Shown: positions 1 through 10,989, counted from the stretch's first letter. The stretch is DNA of 64,000 bases from Trichomonas vaginalis G3 (GCF_026262505.1 NC_067207.1:3914252-3978251), one strand, 5' to 3'. Numbers and translations: made by a program. Notes: generated by a model from the sequence alone, not told the origin.

Positions 1-999
1 GAAATAAAGAATTCGTAAAATAGTTTATTACCAATAAAAAAAATGAATGAGCATTATAGAATTGGGCAAGGAATGAATGTTACCATACTAATTCTACGAA
101 ATTTTGAGTTTGAATGAAATTATCTGATAAGATTTCTTGAGATCCAGACAAAACCATATGGGTTAACACGGGATCACATATGTGATTCAATTGCTCATAT
201 TGAAGTCTGGAATCAACCTCACTCTTGAGCCAATACATTGAATTTGACACTCGAGTGTCAAAAAAATACTCATTTTAGATGGGGGCGATACCCAAAACTA
301 CCAGATTTGCCATTTTTTGAGGGGAAATAACTGTTTTTTTAGCTGGCAGATTTTTTTAGCAACAAACGGGGGACATTACTAAAAAATCGAATAAAACATA
401 TATATTTCATAATACATATTGCATTTTATTTTAGCAACATTGTGGAGAGTCTTTGTTTAGACAAAAGAAAAAATTCACATCAAGGCAATCTATTCAAAAT
501 TGAGAGAGTATTCATATTATGAGGTAATTTAAATGCTTCTATCATCTCAACCAAAAAGTGGAAGAGGAAATTTCATATGGCATTATGCACCTAAACGGAC
601 TAAAATATATAATGAATATATTTACTCAGAATGAAAACAAATATCTCGCCAGAAAAAAAGTAAATTTAGTATTCACAAAATGTATCAAAGTCTCATAATA
701 AAAACTCCCCAAACTATTGAATAACAAATAGCCATAAACTATATAATCAAATTAGGAAAGTAATTTGCTTAAACTCTGAATTCTAGCTCCATTGCTATTA
801 AATATATTTCCAGAATATGAAATTATCTCGAATCATGTGTTAAGATTCCATTTATGTCATTACATTATGACAAACATTGCTTGAGAAAATTTGCAAATGT
901 AATTTTTTGCTAAAAAGAGTGTTTTTGAAAAAGTACTTTAAACACATGGAATACAACATTAGAAGATTCCAAATGCTAAAGAAAAGTGAGTACTTAGAA
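1..999. other. Intergenic, no gene seen
   Basis: A+T-rich sequence with many stops in all frames. I see no convincing gene, tRNA or terminal repeat. An open frame begins at 877 with TTG, but the stretch before 1021 lacks coding character and is treated as leader of the GTPase gene. Confidence 0.6.
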
Positions 1000-1010
1000 T
1001 CATTTTATTT
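1000..1010 (+). promoter_or_regulatory. Initiator (Inr) of the GTPase gene
   Basis: TCATTTTATTT matches the trichomonad Inr, with the predicted +1 A at 1002. The ATG at 1021 lies 19 bases downstream, the usual spacing. This decides the start in favour of 1021 over the upstream TTG or the ATGs at 946 and 973. Confidence 0.65.
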
Positions 1011-1020
1011 AAACAATCAA

Positions 1021-2049
1021 ATGCCAACACGTCAGGTGATTGTTGTTGGCGATGAGAAAACCGGCAAATCTGCTTTGATTGAAAGAATTCTTCATAAAGA
1101 GTTCCTCGAAGAGTATATACCAACAATCATTAACATTCATTCAAAAGAATATGCATATAGAGCCCAAACAGCAGACTTAGAAATTGTTGAAATTGGTGGA
1201 GGAATCAATTCTACTGACTTAAGATCGAAATATTACAGAGATTGCGATTTCGTTATTATCTGTTTTTCATTGGCAGATCAATCGTTCTCGAAAATAGGAA
1301 ATTGGGTGACAGAAATCAACAGAGTACGTCCTAATATTACAAAAATCCTCGTTGGAACTAACGGTGATTTTTCAGATCGAACTGTTCCATTTAATGCTGT
1401 TAAACAGTTTGTTTCAGTAAATTACATCAACAGATACTACAAAATTTCATCTCGCGATGATGTAAACATTCGAAAACTCGTCAGAAACGTTTTAATTCCG
1501 ATCTTATTCGATCCAGACTCTTGCGACGATCCACATCCATCTGATGCCAGCAATTTCAAAGTATGCTTATGGGGTCCTCCAGGATCTGGTAAAACTGCGT
1601 TTAGAAATACATTATGTGGTGGAACAAATGAGCCAACGTTTTACTCAGAATCACGAGCCATTTTAAAGCTTTGTGAACGGTTTTGGAATGTTTGTATTGG
1701 CGAACAATACGATGGATGTGATGAATTAAGAAATTTAACTTTAGATGGCTGCAACATCCTTCTTATTACCATTGATTTAACAGATAAAAACTCTATAGGA
1801 AGAGTCCTCTCTTATGCATGCCCTGCAAACTTCCCAATTGTTATTGTTGGCTTGAAATCAGATATTTACGATGCAGAAGATCCAAATGCAGTTGACAATG
1901 AAGATATTAATGGATTAATCACTGCAACAAAGGCAATATTATATGCAGAAGGCAATGCATGCAATTTGAACGATTGTAATCAAATTCTCGAAGAATCAAT
2001 GGCTGCTGCTCTTAGCTGGTTTGAACAACAGAACAAAAATACTAACTAG
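1021..2049 (+). CDS. Tandem Rho/Ras-like small GTPase
   Basis: Protein of 342 residues with two consecutive small-GTPase folds. Domain 1 has a P-loop GDEKTGKS at residues 10-17, a Rho/Ras-like effector stretch (EEYIPTI), a Rho-like SFSKIGNW segment and a G4-like GTNGD. Its switch II DxxG is altered to EIGG. Domain 2 has a second P-loop GPPGSGKT at 185-192 and a G4-like GLKSD, but no clear DTAGQ. There is no C-terminal CaaX box, so membrane anchoring by prenylation is not expected. Two domains in one chain is unusual; typical Ras or Rho proteins have one domain of about 190 residues. Both P-loops are intact, so nucleotide binding is likely. Changed switch residues suggest poor or absent GTP hydrolysis. 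The start is set by the Inr. It is convergent with the TOR gene. Family is clear; function is unknown. Confidence 0.8.
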   Translation: MPTRQVIVVGDEKTGKSALIERILHKEFLEEYIPTIINIHSKEYAYRAQTADLEIVEIGGGINSTDLRSKYYRDCDFVIICFSLADQSFSKIGNWVTEINRVRPNITKILVGTNGDFSDRTVPFNAVKQFVSVNYINRYYKISSRDDVNIRKLVRNVLIPILFDPDSCDDPHPSDASNFKVCLWGPPGSGKTAFRNTLCGGTNEPTFYSESRAILKLCERFWNVCIGEQYDGCDELRNLTLDGCNILLITIDLTDKNSIGRVLSYACPANFPIVIVGLKSDIYDAEDPNAVDNEDINGLITATKAILYAEGNACNLNDCNQILEESMAAALSWFEQQNKNTN

Positions 2050-2586
2050 AAACAGATTATTGTTATAACATTTCCATTTTTTGAAAAAAATAAAATAATT
2101 TTTATTTAAAAACAGAAACATATGAAAATAACAGTTTATAGCAACAAATGGGGATATAGATGAGAGAATGGATCAGATTAGAATTTATACAATTCATTCA
2201 AAACATTAAAATTATGATTCACAATTTTGAATGATGTTTTCAATTCTATTCAAATTAATTTTTTAAAAGAGATATCAGAATGTTATATGTAAATACTTTT
2301 GTACTAAATTATATAGATGGAAAGATTGTTAATCTTCTGCATATGAATGATAAAGAGATATAATCGACTTTTCTTAATAATTCATTTAATTTGTACGAAT
2401 ATACTCAACCATGATGTGGGAAAAACTGATTGATATTAAAAGATAATATTTTTAAATATATATCCAAACATAAATAAAACATAAAGATGTAAATCATTTT
2501 CTGACATGAAAAGTATCAGAATTAAAAATCCGAATAAAAATAAAAAAAAATCTTTTTTTCTCTATAAAAAAAATACAAAATATATA
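2050..2586. other. Intergenic between convergent genes
   Basis: A 537-base A+T-rich spacer holding the 3' ends of the GTPase gene (+) and the TOR gene (-). I see no gene or terminal repeat in it. Confidence 0.6.
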
Positions 2587-5500
2587 TTACCAGAATGGAC
2601 ACCATCCAATATAATGTCTGCAATATTCTTTTGGATCGGCAGCGACTTTGATTAATGAATCAACTTGAGCTTTGACATCTTTTTCTTCTCCATCTTGATC
2701 AATTCCAGAAAGTTTTGATGCAACTCTTTCGAGAATTCCTCTGAGTTTTGCATCGCTTGGTTTAGCTTCTTTTCCGTAGAAAATGGGCTCGTGAACGAAA
2801 ACTTCCAACTGGCTCATGACACTGCTCATTCCGTTCTTCAAAACCCACATGACATCTTCGCATGTCTTCCTAAACAATCCGCTGACAGAACCACCATCCA
2901 AAGCGTTGACAATCATCCTTGTCAATCTGAACTGAACTCGTTCGGGGAACAAAGTTCTGTTCATCGCATCTTCGAATGAGAATCCGAAATCGATGTGAAT
3001 AACTCTTCCTGTGTGTCGTTGAACCATGATATTGCTTGGGTGTCTGTCTCCAAGTCCGATGACATATCCGGCCATTGACATCAATGCTGTTGAAACTGTG
3101 AAACAGTTCGATCTTTGTATCCATGATGAAGCACCAGGAGATCGTAACCAAAGCATTTCTCTGATTTCGTTCGCATTAGTTGCTTCTGCAACATGGTTAA
3201 ATATCTCATATCGCTGCAATGCATTCAATGAATTAAATAATGGACCAACTAATGTGTTCGTTACTTCATTCTCTGCGTTTCGTCCACTTCCTCGATTTTG
3301 TCTGTACTCCGAAACTAACTGTTGGAATGTATCTGCGCCTGTGACCCATGAAATGAATCCAGCGTTAGGAGCGAAAGGAACAATTGAGTATTCAACGATT
3401 GAAACACCTAAATCACTTGTAGCTCTTGAAGATCGAAGCATTGAGTTAATCAACATGAAAAACTGAATGATTCTTTGATCCAATCTCAAATCTTCGTTAC
3501 CTTTCAAGAGGAATTTCCATCGGTTTCCTTGCGCATCGGACATCCAAGCTGTTCTCGGGTGTTGTTGTGTACTCATAACTCCAAGGATGTTGTCGATCTG
3601 GCGGAGAGTTTGGCTCTGTCCTTCAACGGAGTAAAGACCTGGAACCGCAATCTCAAAATCGTTTTTGTTAGCAAGTTCTTCACAGACGTTGTTCAAATCG
3701 ATCTGTTCAGTGTGTTTCATTTTATCATTAAGGCTTTGATAGATTTCTTTGAAGCCGGCCCACATCATTTTGATGCTGTTTTCATCATTAGTTTTTGCAC
3801 GTTCAAACATTGTTTTCGCTCTTGATATCTGTGGACCCATTGTTTTGATGAATTGATGATCCATTTGACACTGTGGTTTTTCTAACATGTCGAACAAACC
3901 TTGGATGACTTGGTAACTCTGTTCGATGTCACCAATTCCATTTGCTCGTGATGCATTGTCTAAACCTGTCAACCAAAGTTCATTCCATGAAACTGCTGCG
4001 CGATGCATTCCGTCAATGAACAGTTTGATTTCATTGTACATGTGTGATTGTTTCATTCCAAGATTCTCTAAAACATCCCGTGCAATTGCAGCTTTGTCTT
4101 TGTCTTGGATCAAACTCAAGACATTCAATGGATAAACAACTGCTTGGAAATGCTGATCGCCGAAACGAATCATTATCTTTTGAACTACTGCTCTGATTGT
4201 TTCGTCGACATCTGCAATGTGAACAGCAATTTGTGGAACAATCATGTTTACTGTTGATGAAGGAAGAGTTTCGAATTCATTTCTCAATGAATCTGAAATT
4301 CCTGTTTCTGCACCGAATCTGAAGAAAATAGAGAATGTTTGACACATGTATTCGAAAGATTCACTTGGACTGAGTTTCGCTGCTTTGAGGAATCCTGTCA
4401 TTGCCATCTCTGCGAACTTAGCTCTTTGTTCTGGGAAATGTGAAAGAGCTCTTGATGATGTATATGCCCATCCACTCCATATCTTTGGATCATTTGGTCT
4501 TAAATCATTCGCCCTTTTGAACAAGTTGCAAATTTGTTTCAATGAGTCTGCACCTGATGTTTTTGATGTATATAATCGGTATTGCCATGTTGCTTGCAAT
4601 CTCAGTAATCTCGATTGTGTTTCTTTGTTGAATGACTCAACAGGAACAGATAAATTACTCAGGAATTGGAGGTTTTCTTCTGTTTCATCCTGGCTGTTTT
4701 TAATTCCTGCAATTTTGTCATTAATCAATGAAGCAATTGACACAGCTTTCTTTCTGTTTCCTCTGTCCCAAATGATCTTCAACTGTTCAACTAAAACTCT
4801 TGGAGGCATTTTCTCATTGAAGAACCTTTCGCAGTGTGAATCAGCCAATCTCCATTGTCGTTCTTGTCTCAAAACACGTAACATCTTCAAATAACTGTCC
4901 AAATGATCATTTGGACTCAAAATCAATGATCTGATTTCACTTGTTAACATCCATGAATCAGATTCATGAGAAAAGTTTTCAAGTCGATTCTTCCATATTT
5001 CAGTGATATCTGTCATTTGTCCTCTCTTTACTTGTAGAACTTCACTGAGTTCAACTAAATGTTGTGCACAAGCCAAATTAGCAGAAGCTCTTCTTCCATC
5101 TCCGCCTGAGAAAACTTTTCTTTCATCTGCAATCATTTGGAAACCTTTCTCAATGATTGTTTCTGCTTTGTCGTATTGGTGACTGCTTGTATAATAAATG
5201 GCGGCAAAAGTGATTTGGTTCAGTGTTTTCATGTTGAATTTCGAGAGATAATAATTGACTTTTTCTTTATCTTTCGAATGATAAAAAGCCCAAGCAAACC
5301 AAAGCGCTTCTCTCGATTGAGATTCTTCATCCATTTTATTGAAATCTTTTTCAAGCATCGTTATTCTGTTCCACATTTCCAAATGTCCGTAACAAGGAAT
5401 TAATCCTGCCAAATTATTTGAACAAGTAAAGAATTCCAAAGCTGATTCCCACTCGTTCAACTGCATCAACCATTTTCCTGTTAAAGAAAAGTCCATTTCA

Positions 5501-8500
5501 CTTGATACAGCTCTCAACAAACCTCTTGCTGATTCCATTCTTCCCATCTTCGTATTCAATTTGAGAAGTTGTGCGGCTACTTCTGGTTTGTGTTCTTTCA
5601 TGTACTGTCTTTGTAAGAAGTACAATCTGTAAGCAGTGTTGTCGCAACCTCTTGCAATGACATCGTCTGGGATTTGAAGAGGGAATCCTGCTCTGTCGAC
5701 TGCTTGAGCGAAATCAATGATTCTCTGTTCAAGAGGTGATGCGTTTTCAATGATCATTTTCAGTGAAAGAGAGAAATTAAGTTTCTCTTGTTCAGTCGCT
5801 TCTTTCCAACAAGAAATGAAAGCAGCAATGAATAATTCACTGGCAAATGTCTGTGAATGAGTAATCAATGGTAAGCAACATCGTACAGCTATCGATGGTG
5901 ATGATGCAACCGCTTTTTTACAGATATCGTCCAACCACAAAGTTGCATTGAAAAATGTCGGTTTTGTCAAATCTTGGAAAATGGAATTTTGTTGTTTTTC
6001 AGGGGGCAATTCCATTCTTGGTGCGTCAATAGACGGTATCTGGTTATTTACCATTTTATTGACATCGTTTTCTATTTCTTGGATTGGGAATTTCAAGTTT
6101 TTCACGTTAATCGCTACAGATATCGAACGAGTACTTAAATCTCCTGATGCAACCAAATTAATTAACAATTGTTGTACTTCTCTCAAATTCCTTCTTTGTA
6201 TTGTAGAGAAAGATAATCTTGCCAATCTACTAGAATACAAATTCATCATTGAGTTCTGGACTAACAAACTCAAACTCTTGAAAATAAAAGCAATTCTTAT
6301 ATCGTCACCTTTTTTGGCAACGTTTTCTGCGAATTCCAAATATTCTTCAGGATTTTGACGTTGGAATATTATACAGAAATTCAGTAATCTCAATGTATCT
6401 TTAAATAATCTGTTATCTGATGTTGATCTCGCGTGTTCAAGTACTAAAGGGAATATCTTTGCAGCTGTCGGAATGAACTCAGAAACTAAAGATAATGATA
6501 ATCTTGCACATAATTGAATACATTCCAATTCTTTGATATATGTAATCAAATATGGTTCAATGATGTCTATAAATGGTTCAACGTTTCTTCCACATTTATA
6601 AGTGATCATATTGATATAATTAAATAATGTTGGCCTTATCTTATCATTATCCAATGAACTCGCGTACGCTTTCATTAAATCTTTCATGAAAATAAGGGAA
6701 TCATTTGTTTCATTCAATAAAATTGTTGTTGCTGCAGTAAATAACGGTAAAATTGGTTCTTTCAACATTTCTATCAATGCTTTCATCACGAAATGTGTGT
6801 AATATCTTGGCGACCTCATGTCATTGCATTCAACAACTTCATCACTCGCTTTCTGTTGTGTAATTGAAGATGATGAAATTCCTATCGTTCCGGTATATTT
6901 CAATACTGCAATTGCCACTTTTTGAGAGCAATGATTCAAAAGATTACAAAGTTGTCGAGGAACGTCAGGGAACATTCTCGGGATGTTTAATGACATTTTC
7001 GTCTTGATTGCAATAGATGTCAAAGCGTTTAATGCTGCTAGATGTAGCATATCACTCGCAGGACTCTTAAAAGCTTTGACAAAGGCAGGCATGATCTGAT
7101 ATAAATAAGGACTTAATGTACTCGCTAATTCTGACAAAGTGTCAAATAAATAAGCGTCACGTTTTTCAATGAAATGGCGGTTTTCAATGAAATAGACTCT
7201 TTGTGAGTACGGATCAACAGGTGGCTTAGGTGGGGCAGCAATTTCTCTGTGCACTAAGTCATTGAGGTTGTCGAAATTGGTGGATCCGGGTGGAATTTCT
7301 CCCAAAAGTAATTTGACACAAAAATATGTCAAAGTTGTGGCCAAAGGAGGAGAAAACTGTACGAAATTACGGGCAATCAATGGCAACAAAGAGCACAATC
7401 TAGCAGATCTCTTTGGAGTGGAATATGCTGTCCACGATGCAATTAAATCGCTTGTAAATGTCAAAACACGCGGAATTGTCAAAACAGAACATGTTGCAGC
7501 GACAGAAGCAGCAATGGGTATTGCAGCGCGACGAACTTTGAAGGATGGATCTGCTAGTAACTGTGCGATCAAGGAGGGATTACGAATAACGGCGTCATCG
7601 GTGATATTTTTCAATGCGATTAATCTGATGCGCTTGGAAGTGTCAATTGCGGCCATCCTGACGAGCTCGTCCATGGCACCATCGCATTCGAAGATTGGAA
7701 GTATTTTCACCATCATACATCGTAATTTCTCATCCGGAGAATATGCATTGTGCTGGAGAGCGTCGAAAAGGGGTGGCATGCTCTCGAATAACTTGGTCCT
7801 GAACGTGGATAAAATACGAAGCGATAATTTCTGCTTTTGGATGGAGGTTTTCGGATTTAGTCCTAATCCGAACTGTCGAAGCAGTTCTTCCTTGAATTGG
7901 CTGATCGGAAGGTTGGATAATGATAATGCTTCGATCGAATGCTTCGAAAAGATTGTAAAATAGCTCTTTGGAACAGAAATTTTAACCTTTCGTAAAAGAA
8001 CGCATAAAACTTTAAAAGCTTTATCATGTAATGACGCGCGGCTTTCGTTCGAGATTAAAAATGAGACTAATTGAAGAATTGAAGGACCTGGAATATTTTG
8101 TGGTGGAAATATTTGAATAAATGCAATAATTCGCACGAATATGGACTTATCTGTGTTGCCGCTTGTAATTTGTGATATAAGAATGAGTAATAATTGGTTT
8201 GCTTGTGCTACAGTAAATAATTTTTGATTTGCAAGTTCAATTAGGAAATCCATGGTTTCAATTAAAGCATCTGACTTCGGAACAGAGCATATTGCAATCA
8301 ATCTGTCAATTAATACTGGTATTTTTACGGCTTGAGGGTATAATTTGTAAATTGAGCTCAAAATCAATATCATTCCAGGTGTAGAGTTTGCAGTATGCGA
8401 TAAAATCCTTGTTGTATAATCTAGGAATAAGGAACTTGCCATTGTTTCGCTTGAATGAGCTGGCAAAGCTTCCAAATGAATTGTCATTACTTTGGAAGCA

Positions 8501-9078
8501 ATGATACCTAGTTCTATGTCCTTGGATATCGATGCATTGAATATTTCCGGTTGATGTCCCATAGTAATTGTAAAAACATCTCGCAATAAAAATCGTCCAA
8601 CTTCGCTAATTATTGAAAATGCATTGAAGGACATGGTATTTCGCTGGCTTACAGATAGAAATTGCTTTGACATCTCTAATGTTTCGCGTAAATATTGCGC
8701 ATTTTCTGGATTTTCTTCTCCGAGATAGTAAAGTACTCGAGAAGCTGTTTTGCATATTTCTCGATTCTTTGATGCTAAGAATTTGAATATTTTATCGAAT
8801 ACTTTTTTAGATTGATTGAAAAGTCGCTTATAATAGTGGAGAAGTGAAATTAAAAACAGCGAGTATAGAGATTTTTCGATATCTTCGGTATTATTATCTT
8901 CAAATATACCTGTTTCCCATTCAGAGTACACATTATTTAATTCTGATTCATTCAGATTCAAAAGATATTGTCCAATCGACGAGAGAGCAGTCTTCCTCTG
9001 CTTCTCCCAGTCTGAGTGGGCTTTGAATGTCCCCGAATGAGTAATTGCAAATATCTGTGCATTTGCAATACTCTTCAT
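2587..9078 (-). CDS. TOR-family phosphatidylinositol 3-kinase-related protein kinase
   Basis: Protein of 2163 residues with the TOR domain order: N-terminal HEAT-type helical repeats (about 1-1000), FAT region (about 1150-1650), FRB (about 1691-1785), PI3K-like kinase domain (about 1815-2125) and FATC ending YIGWCPFW, the TOR signature ending. In the kinase domain the ATP-contacting Lys is K1859 (FLLKGNEDLR). The catalytic loop is GLGDRHPSN with D2011, and the metal-binding DFG has D2030; the 19-residue spacing equals that of human mTOR. It should act as a nutrient-sensing Ser/Thr kinase in a TORC-like complex. It is shorter than mTOR (2549). The FRB keeps the Ser-Arg and Trp landmarks but replaces the rapamycin-contact region (see finding). 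The start ATG lies 12 bases after a good Inr. The gene appears intact. SMG1, ATM and DNA-PK are excluded by the FATC sequence. Confidence 0.93.
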   Translation of the reverse strand: MKSIANAQIFAITHSGTFKAHSDWEKQRKTALSSIGQYLLNLNESELNNVYSEWETGIFEDNNTEDIEKSLYSLFLISLLHYYKRLFNQSKKVFDKIFKFLASKNREICKTASRVLYYLGEENPENAQYLRETLEMSKQFLSVSQRNTMSFNAFSIISEVGRFLLRDVFTITMGHQPEIFNASISKDIELGIIASKVMTIHLEALPAHSSETMASSLFLDYTTRILSHTANSTPGMILILSSIYKLYPQAVKIPVLIDRLIAICSVPKSDALIETMDFLIELANQKLFTVAQANQLLLILISQITSGNTDKSIFVRIIAFIQIFPPQNIPGPSILQLVSFLISNESRASLHDKAFKVLCVLLRKVKISVPKSYFTIFSKHSIEALSLSNLPISQFKEELLRQFGLGLNPKTSIQKQKLSLRILSTFRTKLFESMPPLFDALQHNAYSPDEKLRCMMVKILPIFECDGAMDELVRMAAIDTSKRIRLIALKNITDDAVIRNPSLIAQLLADPSFKVRRAAIPIAASVAATCSVLTIPRVLTFTSDLIASWTAYSTPKRSARLCSLLPLIARNFVQFSPPLATTLTYFCVKLLLGEIPPGSTNFDNLNDLVHREIAAPPKPPVDPYSQRVYFIENRHFIEKRDAYLFDTLSELASTLSPYLYQIMPAFVKAFKSPASDMLHLAALNALTSIAIKTKMSLNIPRMFPDVPRQLCNLLNHCSQKVAIAVLKYTGTIGISSSSITQQKASDEVVECNDMRSPRYYTHFVMKALIEMLKEPILPLFTAATTILLNETNDSLIFMKDLMKAYASSLDNDKIRPTLFNYINMITYKCGRNVEPFIDIIEPYLITYIKELECIQLCARLSLSLVSEFIPTAAKIFPLVLEHARSTSDNRLFKDTLRLLNFCIIFQRQNPEEYLEFAENVAKKGDDIRIAFIFKSLSLLVQNSMMNLYSSRLARLSFSTIQRRNLREVQQLLINLVASGDLSTRSISVAINVKNLKFPIQEIENDVNKMVNNQIPSIDAPRMELPPEKQQNSIFQDLTKPTFFNATLWLDDICKKAVASSPSIAVRCCLPLITHSQTFASELFIAAFISCWKEATEQEKLNFSLSLKMIIENASPLEQRIIDFAQAVDRAGFPLQIPDDVIARGCDNTAYRLYFLQRQYMKEHKPEVAAQLLKLNTKMGRMESARGLLRAVSSEMDFSLTGKWLMQLNEWESALEFFTCSNNLAGLIPCYGHLEMWNRITMLEKDFNKMDEESQSREALWFAWAFYHSKDKEKVNYYLSKFNMKTLNQITFAAIYYTSSHQYDKAETIIEKGFQMIADERKVFSGGDGRRASANLACAQHLVELSEVLQVKRGQMTDITEIWKNRLENFSHESDSWMLTSEIRSLILSPNDHLDSYLKMLRVLRQERQWRLADSHCERFFNEKMPPRVLVEQLKIIWDRGNRKKAVSIASLINDKIAGIKNSQDETEENLQFLSNLSVPVESFNKETQSRLLRLQATWQYRLYTSKTSGADSLKQICNLFKRANDLRPNDPKIWSGWAYTSSRALSHFPEQRAKFAEMAMTGFLKAAKLSPSESFEYMCQTFSIFFRFGAETGISDSLRNEFETLPSSTVNMIVPQIAVHIADVDETIRAVVQKIMIRFGDQHFQAVVYPLNVLSLIQDKDKAAIARDVLENLGMKQSHMYNEIKLFIDGMHRAAVSWNELWLTGLDNASRANGIGDIEQSYQVIQGLFDMLEKPQCQMDHQFIKTMGPQISRAKTMFERAKTNDENSIKMMWAGFKEIYQSLNDKMKHTEQIDLNNVCEELANKNDFEIAVPGLYSVEGQSQTLRQIDNILGVMSTQQHPRTAWMSDAQGNRWKFLLKGNEDLRLDQRIIQFFMLINSMLRSSRATSDLGVSIVEYSIVPFAPNAGFISWVTGADTFQQLVSEYRQNRGSGRNAENEVTNTLVGPLFNSLNALQRYEIFNHVAEATNANEIREMLWLRSPGASSWIQRSNCFTVSTALMSMAGYVIGLGDRHPSNIMVQRHTGRVIHIDFGFSFEDAMNRTLFPERVQFRLTRMIVNALDGGSVSGLFRKTCEDVMWVLKNGMSSVMSQLEVFVHEPIFYGKEAKPSDAKLRGILERVASKLSGIDQDGEEKDVKAQVDSLIKVAADPKEYCRHYIGWCPFW

Positions 9079-9085
9079 GGTACTG

Positions 9086-9093
9086 AAAAGTGA
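9086..9093 (-). promoter_or_regulatory. Initiator (Inr) of the TOR gene
   Basis: Read on the minus strand this is TCACTTTT, a perfect Inr. The predicted +1 A is at 9091, 12 bases before the ATG at 9078. Confidence 0.75.
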
Positions 9094-10014
9094 CGCTCAT
9101 TTCATATTATTTTAGTTGTATTTGTCCGTCAGACAAAGTATCCTTTGCTTTCACCCAAAAGTATATAACCTCTTAATGGATTCACTAAAATCGCTGATTT
9201 AGTCATCATGTTCCGCTATTTCCAATTACTTTTCAAACTTTTTTTCATTTTTGGACTATTATTAAACAAAACTACTGCCGTTAACACCTTGAAATTAAAT
9301 AAACTTATCGAAAATTGAATAGATTTACTAAATTACTTAAAATTCCTTTTATTTTAATTAGATATAAAAATTAATTTTATTCAAAGTTGTTTTTAAGTTT
9401 ATTATTATGCAAATTTAAACTATTTAAGCAAAAGCTATTATGCTTATCATAATGCTTTTGATTTATTTTGTGTTTAAAAGATAAAATTAAACTAATATTT
9501 ATGAACTGGTTTATTTTTTTTGTTAATTACAGTAAATACAATCTAATTACGATTAAATTTAAATAAAAACAAGAAATTAGGAGTGCCAATAATTCTCTTG
9601 GCAAAATCGCAATTAATAACAAGTTCACGAAGCTACATATTTTCGCAATATTCATTCCTAATTCAAGTTTGAAGCAACTTACAGATTGAGACAAATTAAT
9701 TAGTAAGACCAAAGCTTGCAAGGCAGAAATTTCCATAATCAATGCTGGACGTGCTACTATGTTTATTGCTGAAGCAAGTCATCAAATATCTTTATTAGGA
9801 GTCTATGAGTCTTAATTCTTCTAATAATACTTCATGTGAAGAGCAAAGTCAACAATCAGCATCTGAATCTCCTCAAACAAATAAACTATATTCCTCAAGT
9901 TTAATACGATAAGGTCACACTTCTTCATAGCAATTATATGATCTATTTTTTAAATGTAAATAAAGAAATCTTTCACTCCGTGTATAATATGTAGCATTAT
10001 TGATTTCAGTATTG
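9094..10014. other. Intergenic with possible decayed coding remnant
   Basis: About 920 A+T-rich bases. At about 9700-9912 on the plus strand, two adjacent short frames have coding-like composition (one encodes MSLNSSNNTSCEEQSQQSAS and a little more, the other ends AEASHQISLLGVYES). This suggests a decayed host gene of unknown family. The rest shows nothing recognisable. A 71-codon minus-strand frame at 9527-9742 has no family features. Confidence 0.3.
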
Positions 10015-10989
10015 TCATCTTCTTCTTTTGAAATGAAGTTTTTCTAAATATTTAATTTCTTTGGGTTTAGTTGTAGCAAAATTATTATAATATGAATTCC
10101 CCTTATCTTGATTCTCACAAAGTCCTGTATAAAAATGTGATATTTGATTGTAGTAATTGTTTATTGGATTTAGTTCTATTGCACTTGATGTTTGCCCATC
10201 ATAATCACTATTAGTGATTGTAGCTGAGCATTGTGAATATAGCCAAAATGTCTGCTCACAATCATTATTTTTGATTGAACAAAATTCAAAACGAATAACT
10301 GCTTCATGTAAAATAAAACAATATTGACTACCAATGTTTCTAATGATATTACAAAAATATAATTGGTGTGGACCGTTATAACCGATATAAAAGCATCTAG
10401 AGTTTGCTGTGTTATCAATGAAGGTTGAATGACTGATGTTGTATACCTGTATTGACCAAATATTTAGTGAAACATCTTCTAAGCATTTATTATTTGTTAC
10501 GTTATTTCCTGCATACCTAAGATTTCCATATGCTAATCTATTAATTGATTCCCCTGAATTTATTGAATCTCCACAATCAAAGACTGATGAATCTTCAAAA
10601 ATATTTTTGTTATTTGTATTTGAGTATAATATTTCTGAATTTAAAAATATTCCTTCATTAGATGATTTTTGTATAGATTTTGTGGCACATGTTCGATAAA
10701 TAACGCAACTTCCTAATGTAGAATTAACTGTTTGAGATGGGGTTTTTGTGCCATTGAATCCAGAAATGAAAATAAGAAGTTTTGTTTGATCATTAATGTT
10801 TATATTGACAACAACATCTTCAATTTCATTGAATAAACATGTTGTAACATAATAATTTCCTACATTTGTTGGATTGAATTTCTCATTTTCAGTGAAAACT
10901 TCAGTGATAACTGAATCTTCATAAAAATCTGCCCAAATGTCAAGATCGGGACTGGAATATGATAGTTGGCTCAATATATAATGCTTTAT
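10015..10989 (-). pseudogene. Beta-helix-type surface protein fragment lacking an ATG
   Basis: An open frame of about 324 codons with no methionine codon usable as a start. Upstream it opens at a stop at about 10990-10992, and its first possible start is a TTG. The protein is rich in Asn, Ser, Cys and Tyr, with repeating short strands such as STFIDNTA and CSIKNNDC. That pattern is typical of right-handed parallel beta-helix (polymorphic outer-membrane-protein-like) surface proteins, which are amplified in trichomonads. It lacks a signal peptide and a membrane anchor, and it ends in a basic KRRR tail. The simplest reading is a 5'-truncated gene copy. The beta-helix call rests on the repeat pattern only. 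Confidence 0.5.

Noticed and set aside
877-1020. Longer N terminus of the GTPase from TTG 877 or the ATGs at 946 and 973
   Set aside because: An Inr at 1000-1010 places the transcript start after these codons, and the P-loop starts normally from the ATG at 1021.
4346-4894. 182-codon plus-strand open frame, and several others inside 2.6-9.1 kb
   Set aside because: They lie opposite the intact TOR coding sequence and have no domain pattern.
7262-7963. 233-codon plus-strand open frame
   Set aside because: Antisense shadow of the TOR gene; no family features, and the TOR frame is certain.
2587-9078. Identification as SMG1, ATM or DNA-PK instead of TOR
   Set aside because: The FATC ending YIGWCPFW, the FRB segment and the kinase loop match TOR.
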